Source: Gadus chalcogrammus (taxonomy: Eukaryota > Chordata > Actinopteri > Gadiformes > Gadidae). Taken from it: DNA of 64,000 nt. Positions 55,322-64,000 of this stretch are shown one piece after another. The stretch covers positions 18,994,477-19,058,476 of the forward strand of contig NC_079423.1 in NCBI RefSeq assembly GCF_026213295.1, given 5' to 3'. Numbering within the stretch: position 1 is the first letter of the stretch; each line of letters opens with the position of its first letter. The notes beneath the pieces were generated by a model. The model was given only the letters and a program-made list of their open reading frames with translations, was not told where the DNA came from and did no database searches. The translations under genes were made by a program, and so were the position numbers.

Positions 55322-56464
55322 TAGAGCCCAACCGATTTATCGGCAGGCCGATATTATCGGCTGATATTAGGCATTTTCCAAACTATCGATATCATCATTT
55401 ATAATGGCCCATTAATGAATATTTAAAAAAAATGTATATAGATCTTAAGTTTGTATTTTTATACATTTTATTTATCAGAACGGCGCCTAGCTGGTACAAC
55501 CTGGGGGGCCTCGGCCAAGGTTCTACGTATCTCCACACAAGCCCTCGTATTCTCTGCAGCTGAGTACTGTGCCCCAACCTGGAGTAGAAGCCCACATGCC
55601 AAGAAGGTCGATACGGCCATCAACAATGCCCTCCGGATCATAAGTGGCTGCCTGAAACCCACCCCCGTGTTCTACCTGCCAGTCCTAGCAGGAATAGCGC
55701 CAGCCGGCCTACGGCGAGAGGCCGCTACCCTCGCCCTGGCAAGGAAAGCCCAGGAACACAGCTGGCACCTCCTCCATGAAACCACCACCATGGCAACACC
55801 TCCAAGCAGACTCAAGTCCCGCCACCCATACAATCAGGCCGCACAAGAGATGCTTATTTCCATCCCGGAGGATTTGACAACCAAAGCCTGGCTGGCAGCG
55901 GCATGGAAGCAGGAGTGGGAGTCAGCAGGACAGACACGCCTACACCATTACATCCAGGATCCTGGAGGTGGCGTTGAGGGAGAAGATCTACCTCGCCGGC
56001 AATGGACCCTCCTGAACCGCCTTCGTACAGGGGTTGGCTGCTTCAAAGCATCCATGAAGAAGTGGGGCCTAACAGACAGTGCAGCGTGTGAGTGCGGGGA
56101 GCCTGAGCAGACTGCCGACCACATCATCACCACCTGTCCCCGGCATAGACCACCCTCAGAGGAGGGCCTCTTCCAAGTGGGACCTGAGACGAGGGAGTGG
56201 CTACACGACACGAAGTTGGACATATGAAGACGATACACGAAAGAAGAAGATCAGAACGTTTATGTATTTTGATATTATTTTCTGTTGTGACAATAAAACA
56301 ATAAAATTAAGTTTATTTTTAAACTGCATTACCTTATTAATTTAGTGAGGGCTCAAAAATACCTACAAATAACCAATGTTAGGGAAATCTGTTCATGTTT
56401 TGTGTTTCTTGAATTTATTTTTTAAATATATATCGGATTAAAATCCTTTATCGGTTGGGCTCTA
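55322..56464. mobile_element. hAT MITE carrying a LINE fragment, 8-bp target duplication
   Basis: The ends are TAGAGCCCAACCGATTTATCGG and the inverse near 56,450 (TTTATCGGTTGGGCTCTA). TACGTCAC flanks both sides (about 55,314 and 56,465), an 8-bp hAT duplication. Inner ATCGGC repeats belong to the MITE. The LINE piece at about 55,467-56,350 is a later insertion into it. Left coordinates may be off by one. Confidence 0.88.
55467..56227 (+). pseudogene. Non-LTR retrotransposon ORF2 C-terminus
   Basis: About 250 codons: CAPTWSRSPHAKKVDTAINN, then LPVLAGIAPAGLRREAATLA, ending with LLNRLRTGVGCFKASMKKWG and CECGEPEQTADHIITTCP. The last is a CCHC-type knuckle found at the end of several LINE families (for example I- or jockey-related). 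RT is missing. The clade is not assigned. Confidence 0.8.
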
Positions 56465-56803
56465 TACGTCACCAGACGCTGGTGTACCTATTCGATAGTG
56501 GTATGGTCTTCAGCTTATCTGCCGCCGATTGATCTATAACCTGTCTGACCATGTCCATTTTTGCAGGTAAGAGAAGCTCTTCTGCTATTGTGTGGGGTTT
56601 CTTGGCCTTTGCAATACGATAAGTTACTCTGCCTCCAACGAAGGCGGTCGCATCTCTCTGCTCCCTCTGCTCGCTCCCGGCCCTTATCTCCCCCCTGTTC
56701 TTTGTCTCTGTCTCTGTCCTGTGCTGCCTCTTCTCTGCATTTCTACCCGAAACCTAAATTATGGATCTGATCGGCTGGTCTCAACGCTATTGATCAAATT
56801 TTC

Positions 56804-57190
56804 TTGACGAGAAAACAGGGCCAACGAGAGCCCGCCTGCCCTGAAGGAACGTTCGCAGCAGGATACATGATGGACTCCTGGAAGGAGTCGAGGCCCTTGT
56901 GTCTCGCCATACTTTCCGTCGAGGATGTTGAAGACATAATTGGGATGATGATAACAGGATTCCTGCTGTTCGGAGGTTGCGGGTTCCTGTTCTATCGCAA
57001 AGCTAGTAAGGCGATGGCAGCATAATCGGCTTTTGAGAAGCTGCCCGTCATTGTTGGATTGTGCCGGGTGGCCGACACACAGACTCATGCGTTGAGCGAA
57101 CAAAATCGCAAATTGGACACACAGAGTCATGCGTTGTGCGAACAAAATTTCAAATTGGATACCGTTCTGGTGAAGTTGGACCGGGCTTAA
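56804..57190 (+). pseudogene. Small membrane/coiled-coil ORF with one stop
   Basis: The plus strand reads through a hydrophobic segment (IIGMMITGFLLFGGCGFLFY) followed by YRKASKAMAA, meets one TAA at 57,023-57,025, and stays open in the same frame to 57,190. There, two copies of an HALSEQNRKLDTQS-like repeat give a short coiled coil. It may be an extra gene carried by a retroelement, since it lies upstream of a gypsy-like LTR end. Not recognised. Confidence 0.4.
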
Positions 57191-58630
57191 ACGGGCCACG
57201 AATTTCGGCTAATTTGGCTTTTTGGATTCTGGAAATGGAACACTACAGAGAGTATCAGAGAGACTTTAAGGTTGGCGAAAAATTGCAGAGTCGGCCTGAC
57301 CCAAAGCAATCGTTATCTTTATTCGGCTCCCCCACTTCGGCCTTGGAAGGCTGATATCTCTCCACACCCCTGGTTGTTATGCAGACAGATGCCCTGCCAC
57401 CCTTCCCCCCATCCTCCACCTCCTGTGAACTTTGTCTCTGGTTCGGAACTCTTCGTGGTCGTCTCCACAGCGACGGCCGTGTCCTCGTCACCAGCATCAG
57501 ACGGGAGAGACACTGTTGAGTCTGGGTGGAGATGGAGTCCTTGAGCTCACACACGCACACAATACAGATTACACACACACCCCCTGGACTCACCGCCTAC
57601 TGGGCTCCCTCCCCCTCCCCTTCCCTCGTTGCAGCACAGTATGCCGTGAGTGATGTGATGCGCCTGTTGGCTGCGTCCGCCTCCCGGTGTCTGAGTTGTG
57701 ACACCTCCCCTTCCCAACTCCCTTCCACCCTCCCATATGTGTTTGTGATGTTTTTGATGTGATGCTTATGTGTTGAGGTGTTTTTTTTGCTAATCCCTAC
57801 ACTGTGCCCCCCTTAACGGAGCATAGTTTGGGGTATTGACACTTTTTTTTTTCCCTCGTCACCCTCTTGTTTAGCTTTTTAAACTTTCTTATCTAACGCG
57901 GCCGATTTCTCCTTGATGTACGTAAATCCATATTTGACATACTCTGGGTCATATTTGCGCTTGTCATATTTAGCTACTGCCTAGTGTAATGAACCTACAT
58001 TTATACTTTATTTCTACATTGTTTTGTTTTATTTTGACATGATCCTGTATTTTATTTGCGGTCATAAGGTCATCTAATTTATTTTTGTCAATCATCAGAT
58101 CAGCATGGGTGGTTAGTGATTGGTGATTGGCCCATTCCTGATTAAATGCTATATATAGCGCAGAGAATTACGGAAGGGGGGCGGCTTGACTCTATCCGCG
58201 CCGTGAATGCCTTATCGGTTGGACGTCTCTTCACTCCCTCCGCTCTTGTGGACGCCTTATTTTTGGATCGTTTGGACGTCTCTTCACTCCCTCCGCTCTC
58301 GTGGACGCCTTATTTTTGGATTGTTTGGACGCTCTTCACTCCCTCCCTCGTGATGCCCTATCGTTCGGACGTCTCTTCACTCCCTCCACTCTCGTGGACG
58401 CCTTATTTTTGGATCGTTTGGACGCTCTTCACTCCCTCCCTCGTGATGCCCTATCGTTTGGACGCTCTCCGACGCTCTGTGGTCGTGATGGACATCGTGT
58501 TTAGGGAAGAGGGAAAAAAATTGTGTTACTTTGTGAATAATAACAAACCTTGATGCTGAAGTTGTAGATAAATATTCGAAAGTCATCCATGACTCTTTGT
58601 CTGCCTTTGCTGCCATTTTAACACGTAACA
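57191..58630 (+). repeat. Gypsy-like LTR (right end defined) and its flank
   Basis: The LTR ends at about 58,630 (ACACGTAACA), four bases before the primer site. Its left end was not found; it may begin near 57,700-57,770. 58,200-58,470 holds tandem repeats of a ~45-60-bp unit with CACTCCCTCCGCTCTCGTGG, ACGCCTTATTTTTGGATCG and TTTGGACG. No genes are seen. Short ORFs here come from these repeats. Confidence 0.55.
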
Positions 58631-58634
58631 AAAT

Positions 58635-58652
58635 TGGGGGCTCGTCCGGGAT
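58635..58652 (+). promoter_or_regulatory. Primer-binding site, tRNA-Pro type
   Basis: TGGGGGCTCGTCCGGGAT matches all 18 bases of the established primer site complementary to tRNA-Pro, the site used by murine leukaemia virus and some retrotransposons. It lies four bases after the LTR end and 79 bases before the Gag start. Confidence 0.95.
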
Positions 58653-58730
58653 GTGAACCGGTTTTGATGAGTCATTGTGATTAAGAAATTTTGAAAAGGC
58701 ATTGGAATCCAACTGATTAATTTCATAATC

Positions 58731-59456
58731 ATGGCAGCAGCATTGCAAGAGTTTTTGGAATTACCTACTGTTGTGGGTCTGCAGGATATGAAAAAAACTG
58801 ACTTATTGGAAGTTGCTAAATCGATGAACCTTAAGGTTAATGCAAGCTACACAAAAGCTCAGATTGCTAAATTGATAGCACAACATTTTTATGATGAGTC
58901 TGTGTTCACAGGTGAAAACTTAGCTCAGTTTGTAGACATTGATGGTGAGCCTCAACCTAAGCCTACCTCTGAAACTGAGTTAAAAATACGACTAATTCAG
59001 TTGGAGAATGAAAGAGAAAAAGAACGTGCTAATGAAAGAGACAAAGAAAGGCAGTTTGAACTGGAGAAATGGAGATTGGAAAGAGACAGAGGATAGAGAA
59101 AGAGAAAGACATGAAAGAATGGAAAAAGATTGAATGTTGATGGAACGAGAAAGAATTGAACTGGAAAGAGAAAAATTAGAAAGAAAACTTGAGTTAGCAA
59201 AGCTAGGAAAAGCAGATAGATTCGAGGCAAACAAATTCAGTGCTAGCAGAGAAGTGAGGTTAGTGCCTCCTTTTAATGAGCTGGAGGTTGACAAATATTT
59301 TCAGCAGAGTGTTGAAGGTGGCCTACAGAATATTGGCCCTTGATGCTACAAAGTGTCATAAAAGGAAAAGCACAACGAGCCTATTCAGCTTTGTCTGGTG
59401 ATGATGCCTCAAGATATGATGTGGTTAAGCAAGCCATTTTGACAGCTTACGAGCTG
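58731..59456 (+). pseudogene. Gypsy-like (Gmr1/SCAN-type) Gag, broken
   Basis: It starts MAAALQEFLELPTVVGLQDM and has a SAP-like start (LLEVAKSMNLKVNASYTKAQ). A long charged coiled coil follows (ENEREKERANERDKERQFEL and ERIELEREKLERKLEL). It ends in a capsid block (LQSVIKGKAQRAYSALSGDD, then VVKQAILTAYELV). That block is close to the Gag from which vertebrate SCAN domains are thought to derive. A stop at 59,094-59,096 and frame changes near 59,100 and 59,340 break it, and an L2 LINE cuts it off at about 59,457. No pol follows. Confidence 0.8.
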
Positions 59457-60430
59457 GTTCAATTCAATTTTATTTGTATAGCCCTTAATCACCATTACAG
59501 TCTCAAAGGGCTTAACAGGCCAAATATTTGTGACACCCCCCTTTACCCATGCCCCCACACGGGCAAGAAAAAACTCCCATGAAATCAGCAAGGAAGAAAT
59601 CTTGAGAAGAAACGCGTTGTAGGGGATCCCTTTTTCCAGGGATGGTCAGGAGTGCAATGGGTGCCACAATTGACATACAGGTAAATACATGCACATCATA
59701 TTAAAATGGTGATGGGGTTCTGGCCGGTTATCCATGAGGAGAGTCCAGGCATCCAGTCCAGTACCCGCAACACGCTAGAACAGACAGAATAGTGAATTAG
59801 AATGGAAAAGTACATAGTGGGAATGTATAATGTAATAAGAAAAGCACAAGCAAACAGAGTGGTCTTCACTTCGCATCTGTCGTTTTTACACTCCAAATGC
59901 AAGATTGTAGGGATGCGTTGTGAGCTTTCCTTTGAATAGCTCCACAGAGTCAACTTCCCTGATCGCTGATGGCAGCCTATTCCATAGGAAGGGGGCTCGA
60001 TAGGCAAACGCTCTCTGTCCAGCCGATTTCTTTTTAACCTTCGGCAATGAAAGAAGGCTGGCTCCCAAAGACCGGAGGGACCGAGAAGGACTATAAGGAA
60101 TGATCAGGTCCTTCAGGTAGGATGGAGATAATCCATGCAAGGCTTTATAGGTTAGCAATAGCACCTTAAAGTCTGATCTGAAAGTTATTGGTAGCCAGTG
60201 CAGAGAGGCGAGAATAGGTGTGATATGATCAAACTTTCTCGTTCTGGTCAGCAGTCTAGCTGCCGCATTGTGTACCAGCTGTAGACTTTTTGTGGTAGAG
60301 TTCGGTAATCCCGAGAACAGTGCATTGCAATAGTCCAATCTTGACGAAACAAAAGCATGAATCAGTGTCTCTGCATCCGCTGCAGATAACATTGGTCTGA
60401 TTCTTGCAATGTTTCTCGGATGGAAAAAGG
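59457..60430 (-). mobile_element. L2-like LINE, 3' fragment
   Basis: The minus-strand ORF 59,886-60,392 reads HAFVSSRLDYCNALFSGLPN, then RILTITSLHWLPI-like wording (ILASLHWLPITFRSDFKVLL) and GQRAFAYRAPFLWNRLPSAI, the typical C-terminus of fish L2 ORF2. The 3' end is TTCAATTCAATTTTATTTGT at 59,457, inserted into the Gag above. RT is missing. 60,430 is the 5' truncation point. Confidence 0.88.
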
Positions 60431-60454
60431 CAATTCGGTAACCCTTCCTTTTAC

Positions 60455-60720
60455 AGTCCCCTAATTACCAGGTATTTACCCGGTACATACATGGTAAATC
60501 ATAGTGTATTACTGGGTAATTACCACTGGTAATAAGAAGGTAAATACAGAGGTAGTTACCCGGTAAATACATGGTAAATCATAGTGTATTACTGGGTAAT
60601 TACCACTGGTAATAAGAAGGTAAATACAGAGGAATTATCTGGTAAATTATAGTGTATTACTGTGTAATTACCACTGGTAATAAGAAGGTAAATTCAGAGG
60701 AATTACAGCTGATGTACTAA
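60455..60720. repeat. Tandem repeat, ~80-bp unit
   Basis: The block AATCATAGTGTATTACTGGG, TAATTACCACTGGTAATAAG and AAGGTAAATACAGAGG recurs about three times, with the last copy shortened. The unit is built of GGTAATTACC-like palindromic words (ACCAGGTATT, TTACCCGGTA). Confidence 0.85.
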
Positions 60721-61455
60721 GTAAAACCTCCACTATTACCCATCAACTCAACTAAGTAGCATGTAGTTGTTGTTTTAGGTTGGTAATAACTCTGATATTG
60801 TGTACTTCCTAGGAAATTAGGCAACCAATTCTTAGAAAAACCCATTATCCAAGGTTTATGTTGGTAACAGCCCAAATGTAATGATGTATTATCTATAAAT
60901 TAGCAAAGTACTTTCCAATAAAATACTTTTTCTTAGTTATTATTCATAGCTACACCCATAAAGGGTTTATTTGATTTACCACCATGGAATTACTTACCTG
61001 GTAACAACCTCTGCAGGAACAGTTTTCCTCTAGTGTTATGGTACATCTTCTTAAATACTGGGTACAAAGCCGTTTGTTTTCATGGTATTACCAGGTTCTT
61101 ACCATATAATTGATATATGATATAATATAATAGATACATTCCATTATCCATGCAGTCAACACAAACTTGTACCATGTACGTTCTGCGACGTTACCAAGTA
61201 AAACATGACAATTTACCCAGTACAGCTACAGCTGTACTACAGCTGAAGCTGTACTGTAAAAGGAAGCCTCGTTTGTTTCCATGGTATTACCAGGTTCTTA
61301 CCATATAATTTGTAATACATTATTCCCTTTTCCATGCAGTCAACACAAACTTGTACCATGTACGTTCTGCGACGTTACCAAGTAAAACACGACAATTTAC
61401 CCAGTAATTAAGCTGAAACTGTACTGTAAAAGGAAGCCTCGTTTGTTTCCATGGT
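60721..61455. repeat. Diverged continuation of the GGTAA repeat
   Basis: CTGTACTGTAAAAGGAAGCC, TCGTTTGTTTCCATGGTATT and ACCAGGTTCTTACCATATAA recur at about 61,065-61,260 and 61,245-61,450, a ~180-bp unit including ACACAAACTTGTACCATGTA and ACGTTACCAAGTAAAACA. No gene. The whole 60.4-61.45 kb stretch looks like one repeat family of unknown type. Confidence 0.65.
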
Positions 61456-64000
61456 ATTAATAATAATAATAATAATGCATTTTATTTAGAAAAGCGCCTT
61501 TCAAGTCACTCAAGGACACTGTACATCACACACAATAAAACACACAATGAAATATACAAAAAACGTGATAAAATAGACATAGAAAGGACAACATAATAAG
61601 TTAAAATACATAGGGCAGAATGGCAGGAAGCATGGAGGTTAGAGAGAGTAGGCAGTCCGAAACAGGTGGGTTTTTAGTTGTGCTTTGAAAATGGGGAGAG
61701 AGTCACAGTTTCGGAGGTCGGGTGGTAGAGAGTTCCAGAGCTGGGGAGCAGAGCGACTGAAGGCTCTGCCCCCCATAGTGCTGAGGCGGGCAGGGGGCAC
61801 AGAGAGGTGGATGGAGGAGGAGGATCGAAGGGAACGGGTGGGGATGTTAATGTGCAGGAGATCAGAGAGGTAGGGAGGGGCGAGGTTATGGATGGCCATG
61901 AATGTAAACACTAGGAGTTTGTAATTAATGCGGTGGGTTACGGGGAGCCAGTGGAGCTGCTGGAGGACAGGGGTGATGTGATGGTATGAGGGGGTCTTTG
62001 TGATGATGCGGGCGGCAGAGTTTTGGACCAGTTGTAGTTTGCGGAGGGACTTGTGGGGGAGGCCGAAGAGGAGAGAATTGCAGTAGTCCAGACGGGAGGT
62101 GACGAGGCTGTGAACAAGGATGGCGGTGGTGTGGGGGGTGAGGGAGGGGCGGAGTCTGTTGATGTTGCGGAGATGGAAATATGCAGTGCGGGTAATGGTG
62201 TTGATGTGAGAATGGAAGGAAAGTGTGCTATCGAGGATGACACCCAAGCTCTTAACCTGAGGAGAGGGGGAAACTGAGGAGCTGTCGATGGTGAGAGAGA
62301 AGGTATTGACTTTCGCTAGTGTGGATTTAGTGCCGAGGAGGAGCATTTCAGTTTTATTGCAGTTTAGTTTAAGGAAGTTTGAGGTGAACCAGGTTTTTAT
62401 TTCGGAGAGACAGTCGGTGAGGGAGGGGGGTGGGAGTGAGGAATTGGGTTTGCAGGAAAGGTAGAGCTGGGTGTCATCAGCGAAGCAGTGGAACTGGATA
62501 TTGTATTTGCGGAGGATGTGGCCGAGGGGGAGGAGATAGATGATGAATAGAAGAGGCCCCAGGACAGATCCCTGGGGCACACCAGTAGTGACTGGGGAGG
62601 GATTGGAGGTGAAGGATTTAAGCTGGATGAACTGGGTGCGGCCTGTGAGGTAGGAGTGGAACCAACTGAGGGGGGTGTGGGAGAGGCCAATCGAGGAGAG
62701 TCTACTGAGAAGGATGGGGTGTGAGATGGTGTCGAACGCTGCACTCAGATCGAGGAGGATGAGGATGGAGAAGGAACCAGAGTCAGCTGCAATGAGGAGA
62801 TCATTAGTGATTTTGATGAGGGCGGTCTCTGTGCTGTGACGGGGGCGAAAACCGGACTGGAAAGGCTCGTAGAGTGAGTGAAGGGATAAGTGGGAGTGAA
62901 GTTGGGAGGCGACAATCTTTTCTAGGATTTTGGAAATGAATGGTAGGTTAGAGATGGGGCGGAGGTTACTGAAGTTGTTGGGGTCTGAACCGGGTTTCTT
63001 TAATATGGGGGTGACAGCGGCAGTTTTGAAAAGTGAGGGGACTATTCCAGATGAGAGTGAGGAGTGAATGATGGCGGTGATGAGAGGGAGGAGGGAGGGG
63101 AGGCAGGATTTGACTAGGGTTGTGGGGAGGGGATCAAGCTGGCAGGTGGTGGGCTTAGATTTGAGAATGAGAACGGAGAGGTCGGAGGCAGTGGGGAGAA
63201 GAAAACTGGCGAAGAGATGGCAAGTAGGGGGAAGTGCAGGTGGGGAGAGAGGGGGGGAATTGGGATGTAGGTGCTGATGAATGGTGTGGATTTTCAGATT
63301 GAAATAGTCCAAGATGGAATTGCAGGATTCAGTGGAGTACAAGTGGGGGGGGAGAGAATTGGGTGGGTGGAGGATTTTTTTGAGAACCGAGAAGAGGGTT
63401 TTTGAGTTACCTTCATTGGTTAAAATGAGGCCGGAGTAGTAGGTGGATTTGGTCAGGGATATGAGGTCCTTATATTGTGCAATGTGGGAGGTGTACATGT
63501 CATTGTGGATGGTGAGACCGGTTCGTTTATAAAGTCGCTCAAGTTGACGGTTTTTAGCTTTCATGGACCTGAGCTCGGGGGTAAACCAGGGGGCAGATGT
63601 GGAAAAGGAAACAGACCGGGTTTTTAGGGGGGCGATAGAGGTGAGAGTGTTTGTGAGGCAGGTGTTGTAAAGAGTGACGAGTTCATCAGGGTTTGAGGTA
63701 GAGTCGGTGGTCGGAAAACTGTCAATGAGGGAGCAGAGGGTGGCAATGTTAATGTTCTTGATATCGCGAAATGAAATGAGGCGGGGCAACTTGATTGTGG
63801 AGAGGCGGAGTACAGCTTTGAAAGTGAGGAGGGAGTGATCTGTGGCGGGGAAAACATCAGCAGTGGGCTTGGAGGGGGTGAGACCGGAGCAGCAGACTAG
63901 GTCAAGAGAGTGGCCTTTGATATGGGTGGGGAAATCAATCAGATTATGTAGTCCAAAGCTGTCAAGACAGGATGCAAAGTCTCTGGTGAGAGGCAGGTTG
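61456..64000 (-). mobile_element. L2-like LINE with long ORF, cut by window end
   Basis: The minus strand carries a 716-codon open stretch (61,639-63,789) with RT blocks: [66 protein letters not shown] and [15 protein letters not shown]. It ends [20 protein letters not shown]. The region above 63,789 continues L2 coding in another frame toward the endonuclease. The 3' tail ends near 61,456-61,480 in (TAA)n on the plus strand. This is the least damaged LINE in the window. Confidence 0.93.
61639..63789 (-). CDS. L2-like ORF2 fragment: reverse transcriptase and C-terminal domain
   Basis: A single uninterrupted frame of 716 codons, starting after the endonuclease region (first residues [20 protein letters not shown]). 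RT catalytic FADD lies at about residue 446. The C-terminal 180 residues hold the L2 motif [20 protein letters not shown] and [20 protein letters not shown]. Lack of stops suggests a young copy. The frame is lost upstream of 63,789, so the full ORF2 may be broken once. Confidence 0.88.
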   Translation of the reverse strand: MPRLISFRDIKNINIATLCSLIDSFPTTDSTSNPDELVTLYNTCLTNTLTSIAPLKTRSVSFSTSAPWFTPELRSMKAKNRQLERLYKRTGLTIHNDMYTSHIAQYKDLISLTKSTYYSGLILTNEGNSKTLFSVLKKILHPPNSLPPHLYSTESCNSILDYFNLKIHTIHQHLHPNSPPLSPPALPPTCHLFASFLLPTASDLSVLILKSKPTTCQLDPLPTTLVKSCLPSLLPLITAIIHSSLSSGIVPSLFKTAAVTPILKKPGSDPNNFSNLRPISNLPFISKILEKIVASQLHSHLSLHSLYEPFQSGFRPRHSTETALIKITNDLLIAADSGSFSILILLDLSAAFDTISHPILLSRLSSIGLSHTPLSWFHSYLTGRTQFIQLKSFTSNPSPVTTGVPQGSVLGPLLFIIYLLPLGHILRKYNIQFHCFADDTQLYLSCKPNSSLPPPSLTDCLSEIKTWFTSNFLKLNCNKTEMLLLGTKSTLAKVNTFSLTIDSSSVSPSPQVKSLGVILDSTLSFHSHINTITRTAYFHLRNINRLRPSLTPHTTAILVHSLVTSRLDYCNSLLFGLPHKSLRKLQLVQNSAARIITKTPSYHHITPVLQQLHWLPVTHRINYKLLVFTFMAIHNLAPPYLSDLLHINIPTRSLRSSSSIHLSVPPARLSTMGGRAFSRSAPQLWNSLPPDLRNCDSLPIFKAQLKTHLFRTAYSL

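Larger units (their letters stand above)
54332..56590 (-). pseudogene. hAT (Charlie-like) transposase fragment, interrupted
   Basis: Minus-strand pieces show hAT transposase blocks. Near 56,480-56,550 they read MDMVRQVIDQSAADKLKTIP then LSNRYTS; near 55,080 GITIDGAASMTGKDSGVV; and near 54,780-54,950 CKDLGSGHLQLYYSEVHWLS then RGKVLSLF. These blocks recall Charlie-type transposases and domesticated relatives such as GTF2IRD2 and ZBED5. The 1.14-kb hAT unit at 55,322-56,464 splits it, and there are further frame breaks. Nonfunctional. Confidence 0.8.

Overview
The window looks like teleost fish nuclear DNA. It holds spliced exons of a vertebrate MAST-family kinase set in a dense bed of fish-type transposons (Tc1/mariner, hAT, PIF/Harbinger, L2- and CR1/Rex1-like LINEs, Ty3/gypsy elements, tRNA-derived SINEs and MITEs). 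Nothing in it is prokaryotic.

Layout. 1-4.7 kb: a minus-strand Ty3/gypsy element cut by the window start. 4.7-9.2 kb: repeats, including a fold-back element and a ~195-bp satellite-like array. 9.2-27 kb: ten plus-strand exons of one gene, best matched to MAST3, covering the end of the kinase domain, the AGC C-terminal extension, the Ser-rich linker and the PDZ domain. Their introns carry a probable assembly duplication around a 100-N gap, a Tc1 element nested in a MITE, and a four-level transposon nest. 27-31.4 kb: the start of what is probably the next MAST3 intron, with SINE, hAT and L2 remnants. No further MAST3 exon was recognised to 64 kb.

31,423-51,075 is the main feature: a 19.65-kb LTR-bounded endogenous retrovirus on the minus strand, inserted with a 4-bp target duplication (GGTT) into an L2 LINE whose reading frame resumes on the other side. 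It has unequal long LTRs (1,886 and 1,657 bp), an 18-nt primer site matching tRNA-Lys1,2, and a 2.9-kb repeat-rich leader. Its Gag-like ORF has an N-terminal macro-domain-like region, a PPAY late motif and no CCHC knuckle. The pol remnant keeps RNase H and integrase but no recognisable protease or RT, and the integrase's third catalytic acid is Lys. Next come a Cys-rich 474-codon ORF of unknown function, an Env with an N-terminal membrane anchor and a furin-like site, a TM-like ORF, and about six small ORFs before the 3' LTR. The tRNA-Lys1,2 site, Gag without a zinc knuckle, Env leader, long LTRs and 3' accessory ORFs recall foamy viruses, but the size and macro domain do not fit any retrovirus group I know. 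This copy is visibly defective.

51-64 kb: a CR1/Rex1-like LINE, a second copy of the 617-bp MITE, a broken hAT transposase interrupted by another hAT unit carrying a LINE fragment, a Gag-only gypsy-like element with a tRNA-Pro primer site, tandem repeats, and a long L2 ORF that runs off the window end. Functionally the window is one kinase gene whose introns are a transposon graveyard; the provirus is the part most likely to be undescribed.
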